Notes under the pieces: model-generated
What the model was told of the DNA's origin: nothing
The model's database searches: none
The model's input: the letters and a program-made list of their open reading frames with translations, nothing else
Part shown: piece after piece, positions 26,454 through 34,853 of the stretch
Position numbering within the stretch: the first letter of the stretch is position 1
How the letters are laid out: each line of letters begins with the position of its first letter
NCBI RefSeq assembly: GCF_029872055.1
Contig: NZ_JARXNQ010000001.1
Coordinates: 558,001 to 622,000 of the forward strand
Reading direction: 5' to 3'
DNA length: 64,000 nucleotides
DNA from: Sulfurimonas sp. C5
Lineage (GTDB): Bacteria > Campylobacterota > Campylobacteria > Campylobacterales > Sulfurimonadaceae
Position numbers and translations under genes: made by a program

Positions 26454-28869
26454 CTTCTACATCCTTTTCATACTTTCTTTCATTAGCAAACTTATCAAAA
26501 AAACCTGCTTCTACACATCCCATACATCCATGTCCTGCTTGTACAGGCCAACTTGTCCCGCCATTAAACTTCATAGTCGGGCAGTTTGCATTTGTATATG
26601 GACCTTTACATCCCATTTCAAAAAGACAGTATCCTTTTTTAGCACCTTCATCACCCCACTCTTTTACAAACTCTCCAAGTTCGTAATGTCCACGTCTTTC
26701 ACAATTATCATGGATTCTTCCTTCATAGGCCCATAACGGTCTGTTAAAACTATCAAGCGGAGGCAATTCTTCAAACATTAAATAAGAAAGAAGTGTACCT
26801 ACAATATTTGTAGGATTTGTCGGACAACCCGAAATGTTTATAACGTCATCACGTTCCAGTGCTTGAGCCACCCCTACGGCACCTGTAGGGTTTGGATATG
26901 CAGCCACAACTCCACCGTCAAATGCACAACTCCCTACCGCTATCACAAGAGCCGCATCCTTAGCTGTTTTTCGTAACAACTCAAGTCCTGTTGTACCGTT
27001 TGGACCAATTCTTAGATACTTTCCATCCATTGCCAAAGGAACTGCACCCTCTACAATAAGGACATACTCCCCTTTTTGATTTTTAACGATATCCTCTAAA
27101 ACCGTCTCACTCTGATCACCGCTAGGACTCATTAAAAGTTCATGGTAATCCAGTGATATATAATCAAATATCAGATCCTCAATTGCAGGATTTTCCGATT
27201 TTATAAAAGCTTCCGAGTTCCCGCTACAATCGGCTAATTCCAGCCATATTATCGGTACACGGTTAAGTGTTTGGATCCCTTTTTCTACCACTTCTTCAAA
27301 ATTAGGATGCAGCTGCATACTTGCTGTTACCATTGAGATCCAACTGTTAACTTTATGTTTTTCGATCTCTAATGATTCCAAAGCACTCTCTAAATTCTCT
27401 GCAGAGAGATTATTCCTCGGGTGCAAAGCATTAAATTTATCAAGACGTTTTTGTACAGCCTGTATCTCTTTTTCTCTTTGTATTTCATCAGGAGTTTTTC
27501 TCACCATATTCGGGTCAATTAACTCTTGTGATGCTTTGATAATATCTTGCACCATAAGCTTACATCTTCCACATACACGACCAGCTTGAGAAAACGGTGC
27601 CAATTCAGAAAATGAAGCGATTCCGGTTTCTTTAACAATATCTACAATATCTTGCTGATACACATGTTCACAACTACATACCAGTCTTCCCCGCTCACCT
27701 ACGAGTCTATTTTCATAGAGGTAATTAATATCTACTTTTGTTCCGCTATCCATAAGTGTTTCTAAGTATCCTACGTCAACATTGGAATTAATACCTATAA
27801 AGCGAGTTAGTTTATCGTTGTTAAAAAAATACTCATCTATACGATTATCTTTTTTGGATGTAATTAATACCTTTTCATACTCACTTGAAAAAGTAGGAGA
27901 ACGCACCTCTATAAGATCGAAGTTTCCAACTTTAAGCATATCTACATCTGTCTCTTGTTTAAACTCTTTTCTCTCTAGGTTTAATATATGTGAAATAGCA
28001 CAATCGGCCTGAAGCGTACACGCTTTGACATGTCCTGCTATGAAATTAAATGCTTCCACTTCGGCACATTCACCTATGGCATAGATATTTTCATCTTCAG
28101 TTTGCATATAGTTGTTTGTTAAAAGTCCTTTGTTTGACTTTAGAACATCTCGAAACAGATCTATATTTGGTCTGATACCGACACCAAATACAACAAAAGG
28201 ATTTTCGATTTTCATTTTCTTGGTTTGAATTAAAGTTATTTGAGAGTTTTCTACTGTTTTATCTACAATCTCATCTTCATAAGAGATCGATACCTTACCT
28301 TTCTCTGTGTAAGAGTTCTCTATGGTTTTGATAGCATCACTTGAGAGATCTTTACTGTAAAGATATTTAGAACGTACAAGCAGAGTAATGTGCTTTACAG
28401 CTTCCATTTCATTGAGTGTTTCAAGAAGTTCAAGTGCTATAGGTCCAGCACCTACAATCACTACTTCTCTACCAGTAACACCTTCATGAATTTTTTTACA
28501 ATCACGTGCACTTCTAAAAACTGTGGCATTTGAAATATTTTTGATATTAAAGAGTGTAACAGGCAGAGAACCGGTAGCAATAATCAGCTTATCGTAACCG
28601 TACATTGCCGTCTCTGTCAAAATACGCTTATGTTGTCTGTCAATAGTGGTAATTTTTTGATTCAGTTCAAGTTTTATCTTAGGGTGAAGCGGGATAGCAA
28701 TATCATCGAGCTCATCAGAGTCATCTACCAAGCGGCATAAGTGTATTCTATCGTAAGAGGGATATTCTTCATCACTTAAAAGAACTATATCTAAAGATAT
28801 ATCTTCTTGTATCAGTTTATTTGCAATATAAGCACCTGCAATACCCGCTCCGATGATTACAATTCTCAT
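26443..28869 (-). CDS. Flavoprotein-BFD-[NiFe] hydrogenase small subunit fusion
   Basis: 808 residues in three parts. Residues 1 to about 370 are an FAD/NAD(P) oxidoreductase of the nitrite-reductase/rubredoxin-reductase type (GAGIAG at 7-12, GAGPIALELLE at 140-150, FAD motif IYAIGECAE). Residues 396-445 are a BFD [2Fe-2S] domain (Cys398, Cys400, Cys433, Cys436). After a helical linker (about 450-535), residues 536-800 are a hydrogenase small subunit: Cys548 (with Asn551 where Cys is usual), Cys648, Cys682, then distal His720, Cys723, Cys748, Cys754 and medial Cys763, Pro775, Cys782, Cys785. There is no Tat signal and no C-terminal membrane anchor. The expected flow is H2, Ni-Fe site, Fe-S chain, FAD, then NAD(P)+ or ferredoxin; the acceptor is inference. 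Confidence 0.93.
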   Translation of the reverse strand: MRIVIIGAGIAGAYIANKLIQEDISLDIVLLSDEEYPSYDRIHLCRLVDDSDELDDIAIPLHPKIKLELNQKITTIDRQHKRILTETAMYGYDKLIIATGSLPVTLFNIKNISNATVFRSARDCKKIHEGVTGREVVIVGAGPIALELLETLNEMEAVKHITLLVRSKYLYSKDLSSDAIKTIENSYTEKGKVSISYEDEIVDKTVENSQITLIQTKKMKIENPFVVFGVGIRPNIDLFRDVLKSNKGLLTNNYMQTEDENIYAIGECAEVEAFNFIAGHVKACTLQADCAISHILNLERKEFKQETDVDMLKVGNFDLIEVRSPTFSSEYEKVLITSKKDNRIDEYFFNNDKLTRFIGINSNVDVGYLETLMDSGTKVDINYLYENRLVGERGRLVCSCEHVYQQDIVDIVKETGIASFSELAPFSQAGRVCGRCKLMVQDIIKASQELIDPNMVRKTPDEIQREKEIQAVQKRLDKFNALHPRNNLSAENLESALESLEIEKHKVNSWISMVTASMQLHPNFEEVVEKGIQTLNRVPIIWLELADCSGNSEAFIKSENPAIEDLIFDYISLDYHELLMSPSGDQSETVLEDIVKNQKGEYVLIVEGAVPLAMDGKYLRIGPNGTTGLELLRKTAKDAALVIAVGSCAFDGGVVAAYPNPTGAVGVAQALERDDVINISGCPTNPTNIVGTLLSYLMFEELPPLDSFNRPLWAYEGRIHDNCERRGHYELGEFVKEWGDEGAKKGYCLFEMGCKGPYTNANCPTMKFNGGTSWPVQAGHGCMGCVEAGFFDKFANERKYEKDVEDES

Positions 28870-29009
28870 GACTCACCCCATATAGCATTTAAATACTCTT
28901 ATTGTATCAAGAATTACATAAACTCTCTACTTAGCTTGGAAAATATAATTCATATATCCTCTAATTCTATAGTATTTTTTCTTTAGCGCACTTCAATTTC
29001 TTATTATGC

Positions 29010-29015
29010 TATACT
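29010..29015 (+). promoter_or_regulatory. -10 element of the MOSC gene, very close to its ATG
   Basis: TATACT lies only 6 bases upstream of the ATG at 29022. Transcription from it would begin at or next to the start codon, implying a leaderless mRNA. No Shine-Dalgarno sequence is seen. A GTG at 29043 is an alternative start. Confidence 0.4.
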
Positions 29016-29021
29016 TCAAAA

Positions 29022-29558
29022 ATGTATAACTATTCCTATCCAGTGTTTATCCATCATATTTTTACATCCCCACAACATAATTATTTTACAAGAGAAAAGT
29101 TTGACGTAGGTGATGCACCGACTTTAGAACATAAAGAGATTAATGTAAAACAAGGGCAAGGACTTCAAGGAGATCGTTTTAAATTTTCCAAGTATCCCAT
29201 TACACTTATATCTGCTGAAGTGATTGATGAGATATCAAAAGCCCTCGGCTTTGAAGTAGATCCAAAACTATTCCGCAGAAATATCATTATAAGCGGTATT
29301 CATCTCAACTCTCTGATTGGAAAAAAGTTTTACCTTGGTGATGTTCTTTGTGAAGGGATGGCACACTGTGCACCGTGTACCTGGATGGATGCTGTGATCG
29401 TAAAAGGTACTTACAAACTAATGAAAGGTCGAGGCGGTTTACGTATAAAAGTGCTCAGTAATGGAGAACTAAAATGTGGCACTACGACTATTGAAACAGA
29501 TGAAGAGATTACAGCTAATCCTGTAATGCCTCTTGCAACTTCGAAAATTCCTGGTTAA
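29022..29558 (+). CDS. MOSC-domain protein
   Basis: 178 residues of the stand-alone MOSC family: HHIFTSPQHNYF, KQGQGLQGDRF, and RRNIIISGIHLNSLIGKKFYLGDVLCEGMAHCAPCTWMD with the conserved Cys region (Cys-Ala-Pro-Cys). MOSC domains bind molybdenum-cofactor sulfur or related sulfur carriers; related proteins such as YiiM act on N-hydroxylated or oxygenated substrates. The gene is divergent from the hydrogenase fusion across 152 bases in which I see only the -10 element. Its stop overlaps the stop of the facing membrane-protein gene by 4 bases. Confidence 0.85.
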   Translation: MYNYSYPVFIHHIFTSPQHNYFTREKFDVGDAPTLEHKEINVKQGQGLQGDRFKFSKYPITLISAEVIDEISKALGFEVDPKLFRRNIIISGIHLNSLIGKKFYLGDVLCEGMAHCAPCTWMDAVIVKGTYKLMKGRGGLRIKVLSNGELKCGTTTIETDEEITANPVMPLATSKIPG

Positions 29559-30004
29559 TTTAACATACTTCTGAGCATGATCGCATAATGCAGTACTACA
29601 AGGTTTAAAAATAGTACCATTAGTGAAGAACTTCGAGAAAGAAAATTTTGAAGTTTTGTACGCTCTTTTTTGTTTGTTTTAAGAGCTACAACGAAATGGA
29701 TCATCGTAAATATAATTACAAAAAGTACAATCATCATTTTATTATAAAACACTGTACCAATGGGACTTGTATCACCATCTAAAAGCCCATAAAAAAGTCC
29801 TTTATCATCTGCCATTAAAATACCACTGACAAGTAAGATAATTAGAGATACTATTTCAAAATACCCAAAGATTGGTCCTATATTTGGATACACTTGCTGT
29901 TGTTTGGATTTATCTCTGAGAGAGACTCCAAGAACAAACATAAAAATTGAACCACCTATCCATGCCATTGCTGCCATAAGGTGAAAATGTATTAAAAACT
30001 CCAA
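29555..30004 (-). CDS. Small four-helix membrane protein (CopD-like)
   Basis: 149 residues with four membrane helices (about 5-25, 45-63, 85-108, 125-145). The opening HFHLMAAMAWIGGSIFMFVLG is typical of CopD/DUF2269-like membrane proteins with conserved His and Trp residues that may bind haem or copper. It ends the long reverse operon, 11 bases after the TIGR02757-type gene. Function is not assigned; the similarity is by motif style only. Confidence 0.6.
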   Translation of the reverse strand: MEFLIHFHLMAAMAWIGGSIFMFVLGVSLRDKSKQQQVYPNIGPIFGYFEIVSLIILLVSGILMADDKGLFYGLLDGDTSPIGTVFYNKMMIVLFVIIFTMIHFVVALKTNKKERTKLQNFLSRSSSLMVLFLNLVVLHYAIMLRSMLN

Positions 30005-30015
30005 ATATATTCCCT

Positions 30016-30759
30016 TTAAAATATCTTTTCTTGTCCCAGTCTGTACAATGCAAAGTCGTATTTTAACGGATCTTCTTTGTCAAACTCTTTAAGTGTTTCT
30101 GTGAGCTCAATTGCGGCTTGTAAGTCATATGTTTTACGTTGCAACAATCCCAATCTTTTACTGACATTGAAAGTATGTGTGTCAAGCGGAATAATAAGAT
30201 CTGCTTTATTTACCCTGTTCCATAGACCCAAATCAATATTATCTTTTCTTACCATCCAGCGCAGCCACATCATCCATCGCTTTAATGCCCCTGCACCTTT
30301 TGTTTTTGTCGTTATTTTTCCAATTAGGAAAGTGTACCCCTTTGAACTATAAGGATAGAGTTCATAAAGTTTTTCTACAATTGCATTAATACCATCTATT
30401 ACGTTAGATGTCTGTAGATATTTACTAGTAAAGAGCTCTTCTAAAGTAGTAACTTCTTTTAAACGTTTCAAGGCTTTAAAAATTGCAACTACATCATCAG
30501 CTGTTTGAAATCTATAGTAGTGGTTTTGTAAAGCATTCTCAATTTCACGATCACTTTTTTCCAATAATGAATAATCGAGTGATTCTAAAAACTTCACGAT
30601 CTGCTTGACGTTGCCATATGCAAAAAGGGAACAAACAAGTGCTATTGTTTCATCATTATATTTGCGTGCTACGATGATTGGATCAAGTTTATCCTCACAC
30701 ACCTCTTCGTAGCAGTTCCGCGAAGCAACTTCACGGTCCAAAATCTCTTTGATACTCAC
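30016..30759 (-). CDS. TIGR02757 (DUF2400) family protein
   Basis: 247 residues, mainly helical. Family-typical segments include DPIIVARKYNDETIALVCSLFAYGNVKQI, GAGALKRWMMWLRWMVRKDNIDLGLW and the IPLDTHTFNVSKRLGLL motif. That motif resembles the helix-hairpin-helix region and catalytic Asp of the endonuclease III superfamily, as I recall it, so a DNA-repair role is possible but unproven. The gene overlaps the rpoN stop by 4 bases, and the family commonly sits near rpoN in Campylobacterota. Confidence 0.82.
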   Translation of the reverse strand: MSIKEILDREVASRNCYEEVCEDKLDPIIVARKYNDETIALVCSLFAYGNVKQIVKFLESLDYSLLEKSDREIENALQNHYYRFQTADDVVAIFKALKRLKEVTTLEELFTSKYLQTSNVIDGINAIVEKLYELYPYSSKGYTFLIGKITTKTKGAGALKRWMMWLRWMVRKDNIDLGLWNRVNKADLIIPLDTHTFNVSKRLGLLQRKTYDLQAAIELTETLKEFDKEDPLKYDFALYRLGQEKIF

Positions 30760-32030
30760 GAGAGTCCTAGTTGATAAAGCTTCTTTCTTTCACTTGAACC
30801 GGCAATATTAAGCTGTTTTCTGTATTTGGCAATGGTTCTACGTACCATTTTGACTTTGAACTTGTCTTGGATCAGCTCAAGCAGTTTCATATCGCTCAGA
30901 GGTTTTTCGCGACTCTCCTCTTTAACAAGTCCAGTTAAGAACTCTTTGATTGCAGCATTACTGACATCTTCATCAATTGCCGTCGTAAAGAAATCCTTCA
31001 TCGCAAACACACCACGGTCACAAGCGATATATTTATTCGCAATTGCACGGGAGATTGTAGAAGGATTATGCCCAAATTCATCGGCAAGTGTTTTGAGTGT
31101 CAGCGGCATTATCTGCCCGCCCGTAAAAAAGTCATATTGATATTCTACAATCATTAAACCTACTTTATAAAGCGTTGCTTTTCTCATCTCCAAAGCATCT
31201 ACTAAAGACTTTGCTTCTTTGATCTTTTGTGAGACAAAATCGTGTTCTACTCCGTAAGAAGTGTCAATATGGATAGCTGGATAATACGAATCATTGAGTT
31301 TAACTTCAATTTGCTCTTCATCATTAAAATAGATCATCAAATCAGGGACTATATGACTGGAATCTTCTTGATACTCAATATTCGGCGGATTTTTGAAAGT
31401 AGAAATAATATGCATAACTTCAGAAAAATATTCTTTACCTGCATAACTGTGAATATTTTGAAGATCATTAATCATCTCGACTGCCAGAGGATATGCTTCA
31501 TTGGAGATCTCTGAGTTATCCAGTTGAAATAAAAACGATTCTGCAAGATCTTCAGCACCTATTCCCAACGGTTCAATATGAGCAAATCGCAGACGTACTT
31601 TTTCAAAAGCATCAATAGTTATATCATGCTCTTGACAAAATTCGTCACTGTCCCCTTCATAATAACCGTTTTCATCCAAGTTCTCTACTACATATCTTGC
31701 GATCTCTTGAGAAATAGGTGTAGGAAATAGTGGAGCTTCCAGCTGTTCATCCAGTACTTCATATAGACTTCTTGACTGAATTGTCAATGCTTCAATCTGT
31801 TCCGTTCTGGAATTGCTTACATTGCCTGAGAAGATCTTTTTAGGGATCTTTCGTTCAAAATCCTCTTCATAACCCGATTTAACTTCAATAACAGGATTTG
31901 CATTAACAAAAGGCTCCATAGCTTCACCAAGGTCCGAAAGACTAGAATGAAGAATTGGAAGCCAATTTCTTAAAGTATTTGATAGTTTGTGTTTGGTTTC
32001 AACGCTTTGAGATTGTCTTAGAACTGCCAA
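30756..32030 (-). CDS. rpoN: RNA polymerase sigma-54 factor
   Basis: 424 residues. The C-terminal RpoN box is MVRRTIAKYRKQL, and the preceding helix-turn-helix DNA-binding region includes EFGHNPSTISRAI. The N-terminal activator-interacting region is present but not especially Gln-rich. In Campylobacterota sigma-54 drives middle flagellar genes with the FlgS/FlgR pair. The start codon is TTG (32028-32030). The gene begins 8 bases after lptB and overlaps the following gene by 4 bases. Confidence 0.95.
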   Translation of the reverse strand: MAVLRQSQSVETKHKLSNTLRNWLPILHSSLSDLGEAMEPFVNANPVIEVKSGYEEDFERKIPKKIFSGNVSNSRTEQIEALTIQSRSLYEVLDEQLEAPLFPTPISQEIARYVVENLDENGYYEGDSDEFCQEHDITIDAFEKVRLRFAHIEPLGIGAEDLAESFLFQLDNSEISNEAYPLAVEMINDLQNIHSYAGKEYFSEVMHIISTFKNPPNIEYQEDSSHIVPDLMIYFNDEEQIEVKLNDSYYPAIHIDTSYGVEHDFVSQKIKEAKSLVDALEMRKATLYKVGLMIVEYQYDFFTGGQIMPLTLKTLADEFGHNPSTISRAIANKYIACDRGVFAMKDFFTTAIDEDVSNAAIKEFLTGLVKEESREKPLSDMKLLELIQDKFKVKMVRRTIAKYRKQLNIAGSSERKKLYQLGLS

Positions 32031-32038
32031 GCTTTACC

Positions 32039-32761
32039 CTAAAGTTTAAAGTTTTCACCGAGATAGTGTGTACGAACATCTTCGTTTCTACCAATCTCTT
32101 CACTTGTACCACTTGCCAGAAGTTCACCTGACTTAATAACATATGCGCGGTCACATACATCAAGCGTTTCACGAACATTATGGTCTGTAATAAGTACGCC
32201 GATATCGTATGAGACTAACTGATTGATAACTTTTTGGATATCCATAACAGCAATAGGGTCAACTCCCGCAAAAGGTTCATCAAGGAGTAAAAACTTCGGA
32301 TGATTTACCAGTGCACGTGCAATCTCTACACGACGACGCTCACCACCGGAAAGAGAGATCCCCTTACGATAACGGATCGGTTCAATATTGAACATATCCA
32401 GCAGTTCTAAAATTCTTTCTTGCTGCTTTGCTTTGTCTTTGATCCCTACTTGTGCAGCAATCATAAGATTGTCTTCGACACTTAAATCTTTAAAAATTGA
32501 AGCTTCCTGAGGCAGATATCCTATCCCTTTTAAGGCTCTTTGGTGAAGGGGTTGTCCTGTGAGCTCATCGTCATCGAAAAAAACCTGCCCGCCGCTTGCT
32601 GCCACAAGTCCGCAGATCATATAAAAGGTAGTAGTTTTTCCGGCTCCATTAGGGCCTAAAAGTCCTACAACCTCACCACTTTTTACCTCTAACGAGATCC
32701 CTTTTACAATATCTAAATCTTTAATACTCTTTTTTAAATCAACTGCTTTTAGCGTATGCAT
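32039..32761 (-). CDS. lptB: LPS export ABC transporter ATP-binding protein LptB
   Basis: 240 residues. Walker A is GPNGAGKTT, the ABC signature [15 protein letters not shown], Walker [14 protein letters not shown], and the switch His is in [12 protein letters not shown]. These match LptB very closely. LptB drives LPS extraction by LptFG. It overlaps tsaE by 13 bases and precedes rpoN, an order shared with many Gram-negative bacteria. Confidence 0.95.
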   Translation of the reverse strand: MHTLKAVDLKKSIKDLDIVKGISLEVKSGEVVGLLGPNGAGKTTTFYMICGLVAASGGQVFFDDDELTGQPLHQRALKGIGYLPQEASIFKDLSVEDNLMIAAQVGIKDKAKQQERILELLDMFNIEPIRYRKGISLSGGERRRVEIARALVNHPKFLLLDEPFAGVDPIAVMDIQKVINQLVSYDIGVLITDHNVRETLDVCDRAYVIKSGELLASGTSEEIGRNEDVRTHYLGENFKL

Positions 32762-33168
32762 ATAGTGTACTCTCTTTTATCATCTGAAATCTTTTCTATC
32801 TCTATTGTTGCTACGTCAAATCCTGCCGCATCAAGGATCTTTTCCAATTCGTCATTACCCCATTCTATAAAATGAAGACCTGGTTTTTCAAGCTCTTCCA
32901 TCATCCCCAGTGAAGCAAAATGATCTAAGCCGTGATTATAAATGTCATAATGGTATGTATCATCTCCATAGCATTGTTGTAATGAGAATGTAGGAGATGT
33001 AACATCTTCACAAATCTGTTTTAGTTTTGCTACCGTTTTTACAAATGTAGTCTTGCCCGCTGCCAAATCACCTTTTAAGATCACCACTCCGTTTTTAAAG
33101 TGCTCTAAAAATTCAGCTACTACACTATCTAATTCTTCTAAAGAGACTGTATATGTATATTCTTTCAT
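32749..33168 (-). CDS. tsaE: tRNA threonylcarbamoyladenosine biosynthesis ATPase TsaE
   Basis: 139 residues. The P-loop is [14 protein letters not shown], with family motifs [18 protein letters not shown] and FIEWGNDE. TsaE works with TsaB and TsaD to form t6A37 on ANN-decoding tRNAs. The ATG overlaps the trpD stop by 4 bases, and its 3' end overlaps lptB. Confidence 0.93.
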   Translation of the reverse strand: MKEYTYTVSLEELDSVVAEFLEHFKNGVVILKGDLAAGKTTFVKTVAKLKQICEDVTSPTFSLQQCYGDDTYHYDIYNHGLDHFASLGMMEELEKPGLHFIEWGNDELEKILDAAGFDVATIEIEKISDDKREYTICIR

Positions 33169-34151
33169 AGTTTGTTTGATATCTCTACTATTTGTTCTAA
33201 TTTTTTCTTTGCTTTTTGACTTCTGATGGTTTCTCTCGCTATCTCAAGCCCTTCTTGAAGATCACGAGCTGTGCCCTCAACCATTAATGAAGCTGCAGCA
33301 TTCATAAGAACAATGTCACGCTGAGCATCTGTCGCAGTACCATCAAATATATTTTTTAGAATTTGTGCATTTTCATTAGCATCACCGCCTACAATTGCCT
33401 GTAGTGGCATTTTTCTGATCCCGTAAGACTCAGGATCTATTTCAAAATCAGTTACAATCCCGTTGTGAAGTCTTGAAGCGTAAGTAATATCACTGATACT
33501 GATCTCATCCATTCTCTCTTTGGAACTTACAACCATTGCCGATTCTGAACCGTTGATACGGAGTGCTTCAAGCATCTTGCGAACAAAAGTTTTATCAAAT
33601 ACTCCAAGCATAGATTTTTTAACACCTGCTGGATTCGTAAGGGGTCCTAAGATATTAAAAATAGTCTTATCGGGAATACTTCTTCTTACCGGCATAATAA
33701 AACTCATTGCAGGATGATGGTTTTGTGCAAACATAAAAGTAAAACCTGTTTCTTCTAACAGTTGTGCACTCTGTTTAATATTTAGATCAAGTCTTACACC
33801 AAGAGCTTCAAACATATCTGCACTGCCACTTTTTGATGTTACAGAACGGCTACCGTGTTTAGCAACAATACAACCTGATGCAGCAACAAGTAAAGCGACA
33901 GTTGATGAAATATTGAATGATCCTATTTTATCTCCGCCTGTTCCAACTATATCGATTGCTTTTGCTCTGATCTCTTCAGATACAGGTAACGGAAGAGCAT
34001 AAGTTCTCATCACTTCTGCCGCTGCGGCTATAACGTCTATAGGAGTGTTTGCGTCTAAAGTGATACTTTCTAAAAACTCTTTCATCTGAGCATCATCCAT
34101 CTGATGATCAAAAAGTGTTGTAAACTTCTCTTTAGCTTCTTCGTAATTCAT
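33165..34151 (-). CDS. trpD: Anthranilate phosphoribosyltransferase
   Basis: 328 residues, standard length for the stand-alone enzyme. PRPP-binding GTGGDKIGSFNIS, KHGSRSVTSKSGSAD and the NILGPLTNP motif are all present. It joins anthranilate and PRPP in tryptophan synthesis. The ATG shares a base with the S4 gene stop, and its stop overlaps tsaE. No other trp genes are in the window. Confidence 0.95.
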   Translation of the reverse strand: MNYEEAKEKFTTLFDHQMDDAQMKEFLESITLDANTPIDVIAAAAEVMRTYALPLPVSEEIRAKAIDIVGTGGDKIGSFNISSTVALLVAASGCIVAKHGSRSVTSKSGSADMFEALGVRLDLNIKQSAQLLEETGFTFMFAQNHHPAMSFIMPVRRSIPDKTIFNILGPLTNPAGVKKSMLGVFDKTFVRKMLEALRINGSESAMVVSSKERMDEISISDITYASRLHNGIVTDFEIDPESYGIRKMPLQAIVGGDANENAQILKNIFDGTATDAQRDIVLMNAAASLMVEGTARDLQEGLEIARETIRSQKAKKKLEQIVEISNKL

Positions 34152-34396
34152 TATAGTTCCTCAATATATTCGTGTTGTAAAGATTTCGGTGTTGATTTTG
34201 TCTCAGGGATACGCAAAACTTTATATTTTTTTGCTTCTTTTAGATAGTTAATCGTAATGATACTTCCTATCTCAACATTTTTACTTGCCTTTGCAACAAC
34301 ATCGTTAATTAACACAACACCGTTTGCGATCATATCTTGTGCAACAGAACGTCTTTTAGTAATATTTACGGCATTTAAAAACTTATCTATTCTCAT
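34151..34396 (-). CDS. S4-domain RNA-binding protein (HslR-like)
   Basis: 81 residues, essentially one S4 domain: MRIDKFLNAVNITKRRSVAQDMIANGVVLINDVVAKASKNVEIG. Such small S4 proteins (YlxR/Hsp15-like) bind rRNA or stalled 50S subunits. It is the first gene of the seven-gene overlapping operon, so the operon promoter should lie in the 145 bases shared with arsR. No clear reverse -10 was picked out there. Confidence 0.85.
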   Translation of the reverse strand: MRIDKFLNAVNITKRRSVAQDMIANGVVLINDVVAKASKNVEIGSIITINYLKEAKKYKVLRIPETKSTPKSLQHEYIEEL

Positions 34397-34490
34397 ATTC
34401 TAATTAATCGTTCCTATATAATTTTTTATTTATTGTAGAGAAAAAAAACTAAAAGTTAAGTAAGAGTTGGAACATTTTTTGCGTGATCTA

Positions 34491-34516
34491 TATATATCAA
34501 TATATCTTGATATATT
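34491..34516 (+). promoter_or_regulatory. ArsR operator: inverted repeat ATCAA-N6-TTGAT
   Basis: Arms TATATATCAA (34491-34500) and TTGATATATT (34507-34516) pair at 9 of 10 positions around TATATC. The core ATCAA-N6-TTGAT matches the classical ArsR-family operator. It lies just upstream of arsR and its right arm overlaps the -35 box, so bound repressor would block RNA polymerase. It could also affect the divergent S4-trpD operon. Confidence 0.75.
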
Positions 34517-34535
34517 AATTGTTTTTAGCTATACT
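34507..34535 (+). promoter_or_regulatory. arsR promoter, TTGATA-N17-TATACT
   Basis: A -35 TTGATA (34507-34512) and -10 TATACT (34530-34535) have the ideal 17-base spacer. The -10 ends 6 bases before the arsR ATG at 34542, so the transcript should begin at about the start codon. No Shine-Dalgarno is present. Confidence 0.65.
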
Positions 34536-34541
34536 ACTTTC

Positions 34542-34853
34542 ATGGAAATATTTTTACAAACAATCGGTTCAATTAACGATGAAACAAGAATTAAAATTTT
34601 ACGTTTTATTCATGAAAACAATGAAGTATGTGTATGTGACATAGAAAACTCATTTGATATGATTCAGTCACGTATTTCAAGACATCTGAAAATTTTAAAA
34701 GACGGCGGTTTTTTAAAAGTTAGACGTGAAGGACGCTGGGCTTACTACTCTATACGTTCTCCTATAGACAAATTTCGAGAAAACGTATTAAGTGAGATCA
34801 GTTGTCTCGATATAGAAATTCCAAAATTAAAAAAAGGTTGTAATCTTGAATAA
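34542..34853 (+). CDS. arsR: ArsR-family arsenic-responsive repressor
   Basis: 103 residues from the chosen ATG. The frame is open 25 codons further up, but that would run through the operator and promoter and gives a poor N terminus. It is a winged-helix protein: EVCVCDIENSF is the ELCVCDL-type As(III)/Sb(III) sensor motif in the recognition region, followed by SRISRHLKILKDGGFLKVRREGRWAYYSI (recognition helix and wing). A C-terminal Cys lies in KKGCNLE. It represses its own operon until arsenite binds. The stop overlaps the arsC start by 8 bases. Confidence 0.9.
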   Translation: MEIFLQTIGSINDETRIKILRFIHENNEVCVCDIENSFDMIQSRISRHLKILKDGGFLKVRREGRWAYYSIRSPIDKFRENVLSEISCLDIEIPKLKKGCNLE

